Shown: positions 53,176 to 61,520 of the stretch, in pieces | Position numbering within the stretch: the first letter of the stretch is position 1 | Layout of the letters: each line of letters opens with the position of its first letter | Translations under genes and position numbers: made by a program | The notes under the pieces: generated by a model | Told to the model about the DNA's origin: nothing | Database searches by the model: none | Seen by the model: only the letters and a program-made list of their open reading frames with translations | NCBI RefSeq assembly: GCF_000317285.1 | Contig: NZ_AJLN01000093.1 | Coordinates: forward strand, 1-64,000 | DNA length: 64,000 nt | DNA from: Chlorogloeopsis fritschii PCC 6912 | GTDB lineage: Bacteria > Cyanobacteriota > Cyanobacteriia > Cyanobacteriales > Nostocaceae | Direction of reading: 5' to 3'

Positions 53176-53505
53176 TTATTCTTTTGCAGTCAAATACTGA
53201 CGATTGAAGTCATCTTGATCTACAAAATTTTGAAAAATTCTATCCATTTTAGTAAGCTCAAATAACATTCTCACTTGGTCATTAATAGAACAAACAAAAA
53301 GTTTAGCATTAGCATTGCGTACTACTTGCATTGCCGACACTAAAGAACCTAAACCTGAACTGTTAACGAAGTTAACTTCTTTCATATCAATTAATAAAAT
53401 ATTAGTTCCATCAGCTAGAATGTCGTTAATTTCACGACGCAATTCATTACCTCTCACTCCATCTAATATCCCAGATAATTTAATTGTTCTAACATTTGAA
53501 TTCAT
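53176..53505 (-). CDS. STAS-domain anti-sigma-factor antagonist
   Basis: A 109-residue STAS protein: VRTIKLSGILDGVRGNELRR, LLIDMKEVNFVNSSGLGSLV, and LFVCSINDQVRMLFELTKMD with IFQNF. The Ser in NSSGLGS is the site phosphorylated by RsbW-type kinases and dephosphorylated by PP2C phosphatases. It converges with the REC-PP2C gene, separated by 5 bp. With the RsbW-like gene on the far side, the locus has all three partner-switching components. The sigma factor or other target is not in the window. Confidence 0.93.
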   Translation of the reverse strand: MNSNVRTIKLSGILDGVRGNELRREINDILADGTNILLIDMKEVNFVNSSGLGSLVSAMQVVRNANAKLFVCSINDQVRMLFELTKMDRIFQNFVDQDDFNRQYLTAKE

Positions 53506-53542
53506 AGGTTATTTACCTTGTTAATGTGTCAAATTATATACT

Positions 53543-54310
53543 TTATATTTTGGCATCTGTAAAATGAAACGGCAAGTTATCTAAATAGAATTTAGGAGTC
53601 AGAAGCCAGAATAATCGTAAGGTGGGCACTTTCCACAATGTAAAACTAAGGATTTGAGGAAAGTTACGCAGTGCCCACCCTACAAAAATTACTTGACCAA
53701 ATTTTCCTTGCCAACCAATTTGCAAAGGAATATTAGTAACTAATTCCACATCTCTTTGCTCAAACAATTCTAAACCTGATTTAACAAATAATTTATTGCC
53801 ATTCCGCAATCTAAACTGAAATGTTGGTTCTATAAATAAATTATGTTGACCAAAATTATCTGTATCATTGCGAAAGTCTGTTTGAATATTTTCCAATACT
53901 GCAAATGGCTTGCTTGATTCGGTGTCAGTTGACGGTGGAGTGAAATTATTAGGTATTTTTGGTGGTGCTGGCGGGATTGGTGGAGGTAATTGCAGACCTG
54001 GATTTAAATTTTCTGGTGCAGCAATTAAAAAAGATTTTTGCTCTAATTGATGTAAAATTATTGTTGAATTACTATTATATCGATTTAAACATAAAGGATT
54101 CGGTTTCAAATCCTTAACAGAAGTCTTCTGTTCTAGTAATTTTGATAATAGCTTCCAGTTTTCAGATATTGAAGTAGCTTGTGAATTAGTTTCTAATAAT
54201 ATCCAAATACCAAAACTCCAGATGAGTATTAATTGTATACTTAAGCTTTTTAAAAAAGTCTTAGTATACTTCCATTTAGATTTTGATTTACAATAAGAAT
54301 TATTTTTCAT
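53543..54310 (-). CDS. Exported hypothetical protein with a MITE in its 3' end
   Basis: A 255-residue frame. It starts with a basic segment and a hydrophobic signal-anchor (SLSIQLILIWSFGIWILLET). A proline-rich stretch (LQLPPPIPPAPPKIP) and a beta-rich region (NIQTDFRNDTDNFGQHNLFI, LFVKSGLELFEQRDVELV, TNIPLQIGWQGKF) follow, which suggests part of an outer-membrane barrel. From VIFVGWALRNFPQIL on, the residues are encoded by the 67-bp MITE C, so the native C-terminus is lost or displaced. I do not recognise a named family. The product may be a truncated porin-like protein or inactive. Confidence 0.6.
   Translation of the reverse strand: MKNNSYCKSKSKWKYTKTFLKSLSIQLILIWSFGIWILLETNSQATSISENWKLLSKLLEQKTSVKDLKPNPLCLNRYNSNSTIILHQLEQKSFLIAAPENLNPGLQLPPPIPPAPPKIPNNFTPPSTDTESSKPFAVLENIQTDFRNDTDNFGQHNLFIEPTFQFRLRNGNKLFVKSGLELFEQRDVELVTNIPLQIGWQGKFGQVIFVGWALRNFPQILSFTLWKVPTLRLFWLLTPKFYLDNLPFHFTDAKI
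53617..53683. mobile_element. MITE C, copy 1 (67 bp)
   Basis: Begins GTAAGGTGGGCACT and ends AGTGCCCACCCTAC, near-perfect inverted repeats of 14 bp. An element of exactly the same length and ends lies at 54440-54506. This copy sits inside the 3' end of the exported hypothetical gene and keeps its frame open. Confidence 0.85.
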
Positions 54311-54439
54311 TATTAAACACTAAACTTCTTAGTAGAGACAAAAAATCTAGTCAGTAGTTTATTAGCTCCTGACTAGATTTTTACTTGGCGTTATTATGCC
54401 CAATATTTCTACTGAGATCTTGCACCATTCTCAATAACC

Positions 54440-54506
54440 GTAGGGTGGGCAATGTCACAAGGTAAAAATAAGGGTTCGAGTCAACCAATAGCATTGCCCA
54501 CTCTAC
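54440..54506. mobile_element. MITE C, copy 2 (67 bp)
   Basis: Ends GTAGGGTGGGCAATG and CATTGCCCACTCTAC. It is 67 bp like copy 1, and both are followed by AAAAAT. It has no coding capacity. Confidence 0.85.
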
Positions 54507-54627
54507 AAAAATCGCAAGGGGGAAACTGATGCAAGATGAGAGTCTATGCAAATATATTTGGAAACCAGATTTTAACCAGGGACAGATTCTCGGTGCGGTC
54601 TTGGTTACTGGAAAAGTATATGATTTA

Positions 54628-54729
54628 TACTATTTCACGTTAATTACGATACACATGAATTTTGCCCAGACGTGATATATCGCGTCTGGGCACAGTCTGT
54701 ATTTGTATCAGATTTTTTGTGAAATAGTA
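54628..54729. mobile_element. MITE A, copy 2 (102 bp)
   Basis: Same length and about 90% the same sequence as 14623-14724. It starts TACTATTTCACGTTAATTAC, has a central GACGTGATATATCGCGTC near-palindrome and ends GTGAAATAGTA. The TA at each end fits a TA target-site duplication. Confidence 0.85.
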
Positions 54730-54833
54730 TTACACAGTGATGATTCGTTTAATATTGAAACGACTGGCAAAGTCTGATTCGGTCACTTCATAATCATTTA
54801 CAAACAGCCTCTAATTAACCGCTATCGATCCAA

Positions 54834-55421
54834 CTAAATTTCATAATGCCAAATCTGTTCTTCTTTCAGCACAATTCTATGCAAAGGTAAACGGTCTATC
54901 AATCCTCGCTCCTCTAGATTTGTCAAAATACGGGTAATAGTAACACGAGTTGAATTCAGCATTTCTGCAATATCTTGATGTGTAAGCCGCAAATCGATTA
55001 AATGCCCATTTTCGACTTCACGACCAAATTTTTTAGCTAGCCAACCTAGTAGTTTAATCAGCATAATTTCTACAGTTTTATAGCTGCGAATCACCATCAA
55101 TTCTTCCGCCTGCTGAAGGTGTGCTAGCAGCACTTCTGTCAGTGGATACCATTCATTTGCGGGAACAATAGTTACTTCTACTTTAGTTAAACATTCAATT
55201 TCATATGGCTCAATTTTTGAAAAAGCTTTACCAACAATATCTCCTGGCCCCCACACCCCTAAAGTTACAAGCGTTCCGTCTTCATGCCATGTCACATTTC
55301 GCACTATTCCTTTTTCTAACTTCCAAAGAATATTCTGCTGAAGCGGGATAAATGAGCGTGGCTGAAAATGCCGGCTAATGCTTTTATGAGGATGATTCGT
55401 CACAGGGGAAGAGGGAAACAT
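54834..55421 (-). CDS. Crp/Fnr-family transcription regulator
   Basis: A 195-residue DNA-binding regulator. An N-terminal effector half (WKLEKGIVRNVTWHEDGTLV, TLGVWGPGDIVGKAFS) is followed by a dimer helix. A winged helix-turn-helix ends it: LRLTHQDIAEMLNSTRVTIT, then LTNLEERGLIDRL. The glycine/charged pattern GxxGDIVG resembles NtcA/CRP, but the Arg-Ser of the cAMP phosphate cassette is not seen, so the ligand is unclear. ATG 55421 is chosen because an AGGAG stands upstream; an in-frame start at 55577 would add 52 residues unlike the family. Confidence 0.86.
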   Translation of the reverse strand: MFPSSPVTNHPHKSISRHFQPRSFIPLQQNILWKLEKGIVRNVTWHEDGTLVTLGVWGPGDIVGKAFSKIEPYEIECLTKVEVTIVPANEWYPLTEVLLAHLQQAEELMVIRSYKTVEIMLIKLLGWLAKKFGREVENGHLIDLRLTHQDIAEMLNSTRVTITRILTNLEERGLIDRLPLHRIVLKEEQIWHYEI

Positions 55422-55635
55422 TAGGATTAACTCCTGTTTATCTATAAATAAACTGTAGTATTTAACTATATCAATAAATTTTACTCTTGGATGAACCCTT
55501 GAGGGCGCTAGATGCCAAAAAATGTGGTTGCGACATCTGCATGAGGAAGTTAATGTCACAACCGTATTTGTCACCATCCACAGCTTCTCCAGTTTGTGGA
55601 TCTGTTTGATGGCAAAATTATCTTGCCAATTAGAT

Positions 55636-55854
55636 TTAACGCAGGGATTCTAAGATTACTGTTATTGTCATCAAACACAGCAGGATAATTCCCAACTTGC
55701 CAAACCAATTTCTTGCCAAGGGCAACAGTACTGTGACAATATTCACAGCCCCAAAACTCACGGATAAAATGTAGGCGATCGCAAAACCTAAGATTGCTAG
55801 CAAGAAAAATTTGAGGAACTTAGCAGTCAATTGCAATAGAAAACTATACTTCAT
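55636..55854 (-). CDS. Small hydrophobic membrane protein
   Basis: A 72-residue protein with two predicted membrane helices: KFLKFFLLAILGFAIAYILS, and after a short loop (NWFGKLG) IILLCLMTITVILESL. There is no known motif. The ATG at 55854 is the best start; an upstream in-frame ATG exists. It is followed by the Crp-family gene on the same strand and could be its operon partner. No family is recognised. Confidence 0.6.
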   Translation of the reverse strand: MKYSFLLQLTAKFLKFFLLAILGFAIAYILSVSFGAVNIVTVLLPLARNWFGKLGIILLCLMTITVILESLR

Positions 55855-55946
55855 GGCTATGAACTCCAATCTGAACTGGTTGTGATTCAATTTGTCTGAA
55901 GTTGACAAAAGCTCACTTGCACACCACGAACTTATGAAATTCTGTA

Positions 55947-56141
55947 CTAAGCTAACTGTTGAGGCTGAATATCCGGCAGTTGAGGATCAATTGGACACCA
56001 ACCAGAATTATTTTTCACTTCCACTTCTAAGCCCACAGGCGTAATTTGCACAGTGACAGTTCCATCAAACTTTGCAAGTATGGCGGCTAAAAGAGTAGTC
56101 AATAAAGCTAAAGTGACAAAATACCTGATATTTGGATTCAT
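55947..56141 (-). CDS. Small exported or membrane-anchored protein
   Basis: A 64-residue protein: a hydrophobic N-terminal helix (YFVTLALLTTLLAAILAKF), then a short extended region (VTVQITPVGLEVEVKNNSGW) and a Pro/Gln tail. This is the layout of a signal-anchored periplasmic peptide. I do not recognise it. It is the first of two small genes on this strand ahead of the Crp-family gene. Confidence 0.55.
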   Translation of the reverse strand: MNPNIRYFVTLALLTTLLAAILAKFDGTVTVQITPVGLEVEVKNNSGWCPIDPQLPDIQPQQLA

Positions 56142-56174
56142 TTTGTGTTCTCCAAGTAATTAATTAAACAAAAA

Positions 56175-56210
56175 ACGGATGTGCGAAGCCGAAGCTTCCG
56201 CAGCATCCGT
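56175..56210. terminator. Terminator-like hairpin
   Basis: ACGGATG ... CATCCGT forms an imperfect hairpin (with inner GCG/CGC and AGC/GCT pairs). It lies between the 56342 gene and the small exported gene on the minus strand. A poly-A run (poly-T on the minus strand) follows on the 56170 side, so it probably ends the 56342-56725 transcript. Confidence 0.6.
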
Positions 56211-56341
56211 CGTGGTTATTCCCATCGATGAGCTGTTAGCAGAAATTTATGAAATTATTTGGAATTACTTCTCACACCAGACGAGATTTCAGCTTAAAAA
56301 CATATGAGGTGAAGCTAGCTGTGCCGTCATCACCCCTAAGA

Positions 56342-56725
56342 TTAACAGAGCTTAATTCCGTGGATTATAGATGGACAGAACTGTAATCCATATTGACCGT
56401 CCAGTCCACGACGCCAAATCATAATAGTCGCATAACCTTGCTGTAGACAAAAAGTTTCAAACAATGCGCTATCGAGCTTTGCGATCACTTCTTCTACAGT
56501 TGTCAAGGTTTGCCGCTGTCTGGGCAGCGGAGGTGGATTCCAGACGGCTAAGTCTGCTGGTGCAATCAGAAAATTTTGAACATCTCCACAGCGGCACTCG
56601 ACTTTGTACTGACCTTGATTAGGACAGCATCGCAACTCTATAAATCCAGTGTTGTTAGATTGTTCAAATCTATCTATCTGTTGTTTGCAGCAGTCGAGGA
56701 TTTGCTTTAGTGCTTCGGGAGACAT
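56342..56725 (-). CDS. Cysteine-rich hypothetical protein
   Basis: A 127-residue soluble protein. The N-terminal part has paired cysteines (LDCCKQQID, then ELRCCPNQGQYKVECRCGDV), which could bind metal or form a disulfide. The C-terminal part reads EEVIAKLDSALFETFCLQQG, YATIMIWRRGLDGQYGLQF. No family is recognised. It is divergently transcribed from the large HTH gene across a 257-bp AT-rich region, so the HTH protein could regulate it. Confidence 0.65.
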   Translation of the reverse strand: MSPEALKQILDCCKQQIDRFEQSNNTGFIELRCCPNQGQYKVECRCGDVQNFLIAPADLAVWNPPPLPRQRQTLTTVEEVIAKLDSALFETFCLQQGYATIMIWRRGLDGQYGLQFCPSIIHGIKLC

Positions 56726-56982
56726 AAATTAGCCATACACTGTAAACTTAATATACGTGTAAATATAACAATCATATTTTTTAAGTTTTACATTTGTATC
56801 ACAAGCTACAAAATTGTCAAATATTCAAATAAATGTCCAAAAATCCGCTATTTACTAATTTTTCGGCTAATTGCTAAAAATGTTTATATAAAATTTTTGT
56901 GTATAAAAGCACAAAAAAATAACAAACATAGCTTTTTAATGTCAATATCATTTACATTTATTTTGTGCGTAGAATAAAGGCT

Positions 56983-59511
56983 ATGAGTAAAGAAAGCGTT
57001 GGAGACCAAGAAAAACTAAGGGAGATGCTCCATTTCTTCCTAGACAAAATGGGAGCAACGCAGGTAGAACTATCAGAAGGGATGGGTGTTAGCCGACCAG
57101 TTGTGATTAACTTTTTGAATAAGGATAATCAACGGCTACCAGTTGATCGTCAAAGCTTGATCAAATTGTGCGAGAGTCTTCCCAAACGCAGGGCATCCAA
57201 GAGAAGAGCAAAAATAGAGGTTGAAAAAAGCTCAGAAGAAATTGAGTCTAATCCTGATGAGCTACGAGAGTTATTGGGAGAGATTGGAGCTGACGAACTA
57301 CTAGAGTCTGCTGGCTTTTTACCAGAGAACACCAGTATTATTAGGGTAAGCCAAGAAAGGTTTTTTCAAGTTGCTCAAGTCGTTGCTCTGCTTGAGTTTT
57401 TGGAATTTGACGATTTACTAAGCACAACCCAAGAGTTCTTGGCGATCGCAAGTAACAAGATAGCGATTTCAAGTAAAAAACTTTTTCCAGAGGATGGTGA
57501 GCATCAAAAGAATGATTCTCTGCGGCATTTAATTAAAATATTACGAAAATCTCACCCGACGTTGGGTTTAAAGCGGAGATTGGAGGTAATAGAGAAGCTG
57601 CGGCAAACCCGGCACAGACTCAGATCTGGAGGCAAAACAAAATTTAGCCAGCAAGAGGCGATCGCGCTTTTTCTAAGTATTGCCATTAAGGAGCAAATGC
57701 CCAAACCCAAAGATGCAGCTAATATTCGTATTAGAGTTCAAAAGTTGGAATTCCAAACTTTATCTCGCTCTGTCAATCAAGAAGAAAAATACAGTGATGT
57801 GTACCATCGGTTTGTGCAGATAGCTCATCAAGCAGAACGCGATCTGAAAACTCCGGATGTATCCTTAACAACACAACTAGAAGCACAGTCTCTCGATTCC
57901 CTCAGCCCAGTGATTAGGGCGGTAGTAACTTGTAGCTTTAGTCATGATGGCAACTCCAGTGAGCTTCTCGAATGGATGTATACTTCTAGTAACACAATCG
58001 TGGAGAATGCGATCAGTGCCTGTAGTCTCCACATGGGATTTACCGAAGAAGTAGCTAATATTACCCTATCAACAAAAACCTTAGACAGCAGCATTGATTC
58101 ATTAGTTCAAACAACCGTTATTTTAGGAGATCAGCAAAAGTATCAAGGGATTTGGGTTGATCGCGACTCAATGATCGCGATGCTACAAGCGATTGTCTGT
58201 GCAGCAGAACAATGGCTTTTATGGAATGGCGAACTCAACTTAGAAATCTATAGTTCAGCCTGCAAAGCTCTCTCTGAGTTGAGAAAGCGATTGACTAAAG
58301 CAAGGAGAGCTTTTCAGAATTTTCAGTTTCTTGATGAAGAGTGCAAGCCGGAAGAAATTGAGCGTATTGCGAAGACAGCTAGGGATGAATTGAAGAAAAT
58401 TCCCAAACAAAAGATTTACTTTCCATATCGGCTCAACTTCTATCGCTGCTATTTTCTGGCAAAACGGTTGGAGCTAAGACAGTCAAATTTTCAAGGCAAC
58501 ATCATTAACGCAAAACAGCTGATTCAAGAAATTAAAGAAGTTTTAGAGGAAGAGCAGGAAGTAAAGGAAGAGGTGGTTCCGATCCAGGCTCTAATTCAAT
58601 CAGAAGTCTATTTATATGAGCTTTCTTGTGGACATGAGCCAAATTTATTTGAAGAGAACAACAGAAGCAAGTGGCTGGGATTAGAAGAATGGGACAATAA
58701 AATTAGAAATGCAATTAAACCACGCTCTTGCTATAAAGATCCTGGTTTGGATGTTTATAAAGCCTTGTCTGAAATTTATGGAAATATCGCCCGAATAGAG
58801 TTTTACCTTTGCGATGATAAAAGTACGCTTGAAAAAGCCGCAGACAATTTTCTGAGAGCAGCCCACTATGCCTTGCGTATAGGTTTAACTCAGCGGATGG
58901 CTCGATGGCTAGCTTTGGCAGGAAGAGTCTGGGTTAGACTTGGAGATGCTAAGTTGTCAATACAAGCATTACATTTTGCTGATAAACTTGCTAAAGCTGA
59001 TTTAACAACTGGGCACAGTGAGAATTTTTGCCAAGCAGTTCTTTCAGAAATTAATTTGCTCAAAGGAGAATATCAGCTTTTGATTCAAAATGATCCTACT
59101 AATGCTTTAGAGTGTTTTTTAATGGCACTGAAAGGATCTGTGTACTTGGGCTTTAATCGTCGGATTTGTGATGCACTCTTCAATATTTCAAGATGCTCTA
59201 ATAAGCTTGGTAACTTAAGTACTAAAGGTGAACTTGGCAGGATATTTACAGGAGAAGATCAGTTAATAGAATCAAACAAAAGCAAACTGATACATATAAG
59301 TAATTCTACATCTGAGAAAGTTTTAGATTTACTATGTAATTTCTGGAGTAGAGAAGATAATCCTACCTGGTTTCAAGTGCGGGGTGAGTTTTCTAAACTC
59401 GCTGCAGATATTTGGCAAGGATGGCATCTTGATACTAAGCCGGGAGCAACGACAAAACACCCGATCGCCCAGCGGATTGAAAGCGAATCTTGGCTTTGTC
59501 AAGTTAATTAA
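56983..59511 (+). CDS. Large helix-turn-helix/helical-repeat protein of unknown function
   Basis: An 842-residue cytoplasmic protein. Residues about 8-62 look like an XRE-type helix-turn-helix (KLREMLHFFLDKMGATQVEL, SEGMGVSRPVVINFLNKDNQ). A basic/acidic linker and a Glu-rich region lead into a mostly helical body. A central segment has charged coiled-coil features (LIQEIKEVLEEEQEVKEEVV). The last 300 residues contain TPR-like helical pairs (ENFCQAVLSEINLLKGEYQL, DNFLRAAHYALRIGL). No ATPase, nuclease or other enzymatic motif was found. ATG 56983 is favoured over GTG 56965. It looks like a signal-responsive transcription regulator or scaffold; I cannot name the family. Confidence 0.7.
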   Translation: MSKESVGDQEKLREMLHFFLDKMGATQVELSEGMGVSRPVVINFLNKDNQRLPVDRQSLIKLCESLPKRRASKRRAKIEVEKSSEEIESNPDELRELLGEIGADELLESAGFLPENTSIIRVSQERFFQVAQVVALLEFLEFDDLLSTTQEFLAIASNKIAISSKKLFPEDGEHQKNDSLRHLIKILRKSHPTLGLKRRLEVIEKLRQTRHRLRSGGKTKFSQQEAIALFLSIAIKEQMPKPKDAANIRIRVQKLEFQTLSRSVNQEEKYSDVYHRFVQIAHQAERDLKTPDVSLTTQLEAQSLDSLSPVIRAVVTCSFSHDGNSSELLEWMYTSSNTIVENAISACSLHMGFTEEVANITLSTKTLDSSIDSLVQTTVILGDQQKYQGIWVDRDSMIAMLQAIVCAAEQWLLWNGELNLEIYSSACKALSELRKRLTKARRAFQNFQFLDEECKPEEIERIAKTARDELKKIPKQKIYFPYRLNFYRCYFLAKRLELRQSNFQGNIINAKQLIQEIKEVLEEEQEVKEEVVPIQALIQSEVYLYELSCGHEPNLFEENNRSKWLGLEEWDNKIRNAIKPRSCYKDPGLDVYKALSEIYGNIARIEFYLCDDKSTLEKAADNFLRAAHYALRIGLTQRMARWLALAGRVWVRLGDAKLSIQALHFADKLAKADLTTGHSENFCQAVLSEINLLKGEYQLLIQNDPTNALECFLMALKGSVYLGFNRRICDALFNISRCSNKLGNLSTKGELGRIFTGEDQLIESNKSKLIHISNSTSEKVLDLLCNFWSREDNPTWFQVRGEFSKLAADIWQGWHLDTKPGATTKHPIAQRIESESWLCQVN

Positions 59512-59525
59512 GTTATAAAAGCCTC

Positions 59526-59558
59526 AGATCCCCGACTTTTTAGAAAAGTCGGGGATCT
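59526..59558. terminator. Bidirectional terminator
   Basis: A perfect 15-bp stem AGATCCCCGACTTTT, loop TAG, then its complement. The AAAA/TTTT arms give T-runs on both strands. It stands between the convergent HTH gene and devA. Confidence 0.9.
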
Positions 59559-59564
59559 AGTTGT

Positions 59565-60269
59565 CTACCCAACACTAGCAACAGCAGCAACAGGTGCATT
59601 CGCTAACTTGCCATCTTCCATGTAGACAATGCGATCGGCGATATCTAAAATCCGGTTGTCATGTGTCACTAAAAGAATGGTGCAACCTTGCTCTTTTGCC
59701 AGTGTTTGCATCAGGTTAACCACATCTCGCCCTGATTTACTATCTAATGCAGCGGTGGGTTCGTCTGCAAGAACGATTTTGGGATGACTCACCAATGCAC
59801 GAGCGATCGCGACGCGTTGTTTTTGTCCCCCCGACAAGTCATCCGGGTAATAATTAAGACGGTTCCCCAACCCTACCATCTCCAGCATCTCGGCAGCTCT
59901 GGTATACATTTCCTGCGGGGAAAGACTATGATGCAGTTCTAAGCCCATCTTGACATTTTGTAGGGCTGTCAAACTGCCATGCAAGTTGTGGGCTTGGAAG
60001 ATATAGCCGTGACTGCGCCTTGCAAGTGTTAATTGTTTGTCATTAGCTCCACAAAGTTCTTTTCCCAATACCCGCAAACTACCTTCTTGAGCAGAACGCA
60101 AACCACCTACTAAGGTTAATAGTGTAGTTTTACCAGAACCAGATGGCCCTGTCATAATCACAATTTCCCCAGCATTAATTTCCAGGGTGATATCAAATAG
60201 TACTTGTTTGCGGAGCTGTCCTTTACCAAAATAATGATTGAGATTTTGGATTGCGATCGCAGGTTCCAT
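59565..60269 (-). CDS. devA: DevA-type ABC exporter ATP-binding protein
   Basis: The 234-residue ATPase of a DevBCA exporter. Walker A GPSGSGKTT, signature LSGGQKQR and Walker B IVLADEP are intact, and the switch His is in LLVTHDNR. It belongs to the LolD/MacB-like class with a QAHNLHGSLTALQNV Q-loop. It powers DevC. In heterocystous species DevBCA exports glycolipid with an outer-membrane TolC partner; the cargo of this copy is not known. It is last in the operon, 39 bp after devC. Confidence 0.93.
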   Translation of the reverse strand: MEPAIAIQNLNHYFGKGQLRKQVLFDITLEINAGEIVIMTGPSGSGKTTLLTLVGGLRSAQEGSLRVLGKELCGANDKQLTLARRSHGYIFQAHNLHGSLTALQNVKMGLELHHSLSPQEMYTRAAEMLEMVGLGNRLNYYPDDLSGGQKQRVAIARALVSHPKIVLADEPTAALDSKSGRDVVNLMQTLAKEQGCTILLVTHDNRILDIADRIVYMEDGKLANAPVAAVASVG

Positions 60270-60308
60270 ATTAATTAGTTAATTGTTAATTGCACTGTTC
60301 ATCATTTT

Positions 60309-61511
60309 TTAAAACATATCTGCCGGATCGGCTTCTAGAACTTTACGAGTAGCAATAGCTCCAGAAATCATACACATAATTACAGTGAGCAACTGCACCA
60401 TTAATGCTCGCCCTAAAGTCATATATAGGGGCAAATTGGTGGCATTTCTTGTTAAAGTGTACAGCCCCAAAGAAACGGTAAATCCAGGTATAAAACCTAA
60501 AATTGCCATAATAATGGCTTCTTCAAATACCACACTTAACAAGTAACGATTTTGGTAGCCCATTGCTCGGAAAGTCGCATATTCTTTCATATGAGCATTA
60601 ACATCGGTGGAAAGAACTTGATAAACAATAATCACTCCCACCATGAACCCCATCGACACACCCAGGCTAAAAATAAAACCGATTGCAGTATTTGTCTGCC
60701 AATAATGCTTTTCAAAGTTAATAAATTCTTCTTTAGTTAAAACTTGAACATCTTTTTCATTCTGAAGATAACTTTTTAAAGCCGTTGCCACCTGGTTCGA
60801 GTCATAGCCTGGTTCGATTTGAATCAATCCCAAGTTCACGCTACTTGCTTCTCGTCTGGGAAAGAGTCGCAAAAAGTTCTGATCGCTAGTAATCAAGGTT
60901 CCATCAGCAATAAAGGAAGCGCCTACCTGAAATAAGCCGTTAACAGTGATGGTTCGTCGCTCAATTTCGGTAGTAACGGTTTTCCCCGCTTCAACTTGAG
61001 CGATCGCTTCTTTGTAATCTCCCCTAGAACCGCGATCAAATAACACTGTATCCGGTAGCTTGATGGCATTTAATTGGCTATTCACTTCTGGTAAATTGAA
61101 GGCTGGTTTGTCGGGATTAAAACCCATCACCAAAACCATTGTTTCTTTACGGGTTTGAGGATTTTTCCAAGAGACGGTGTTGATGTACATCGGTTCTGCT
61201 GATTTCACACCCGGTATATCCATTGCCTGGAACAGCCGCCGCCGGGTAAAGGTAGATAAATAGGCTAAGTTCCGCGCCTGGGGACTAACTAAGACAATAT
61301 CTGCCTCTAAGCTGCTATGCACTCTAGTGTTACTGTTGTACAAAGCATTCTGAAAGCCTGTTTGCATAAACATCAGCATATCGGCAAAGGCAATGCCCGA
61401 CAGTGCCACTAAAAAACGGCTTCTGTGGCGGCGCAGTTGCAGCCATCCCAATGGTGTGCGTTGTTGTAGTTGCTGAATAAATCCAATCACTGGCGCTTTG
61501 CTCCCAGTCAA
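60309..61511 (-). CDS. devC: DevC-type ABC exporter permease
   Basis: A 400-residue permease of the MacB/FtsX topology. One N-terminal helix (RFLVALSGIAFADMLMFMQT) precedes a large periplasmic domain (about residues 60-260). Three C-terminal helices follow (FIFSLGVSMGFMVGVIIVYQ, SVVFEEAIIMAILGFIPGF, MVQLLTVIMCMISGAIA). The WLQLRRHRSRFL start is typical of DevC. It stands 9 bp after devB and pairs with DevA. Confidence 0.93.
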   Translation of the reverse strand: MTGSKAPVIGFIQQLQQRTPLGWLQLRRHRSRFLVALSGIAFADMLMFMQTGFQNALYNSNTRVHSSLEADIVLVSPQARNLAYLSTFTRRRLFQAMDIPGVKSAEPMYINTVSWKNPQTRKETMVLVMGFNPDKPAFNLPEVNSQLNAIKLPDTVLFDRGSRGDYKEAIAQVEAGKTVTTEIERRTITVNGLFQVGASFIADGTLITSDQNFLRLFPRREASSVNLGLIQIEPGYDSNQVATALKSYLQNEKDVQVLTKEEFINFEKHYWQTNTAIGFIFSLGVSMGFMVGVIIVYQVLSTDVNAHMKEYATFRAMGYQNRYLLSVVFEEAIIMAILGFIPGFTVSLGLYTLTRNATNLPLYMTLGRALMVQLLTVIMCMISGAIATRKVLEADPADMF

Positions 61512-61520
61512 AAGTTATTT

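Larger units (their letters stand above)
54311..54833. other. Intergenic region with two MITE families
   Basis: About 520 bp containing MITE C copy 2 (54440-54506) and MITE A copy 2 (54628-54729). Nothing else is recognisable. Confidence 0.6.

Noticed and set aside
54460-54490. GGTTCGAGTC as a tRNA T-loop
   Set aside because: It lies inside the 67-bp MITE C and no acceptor stem or anticodon arm can be formed.
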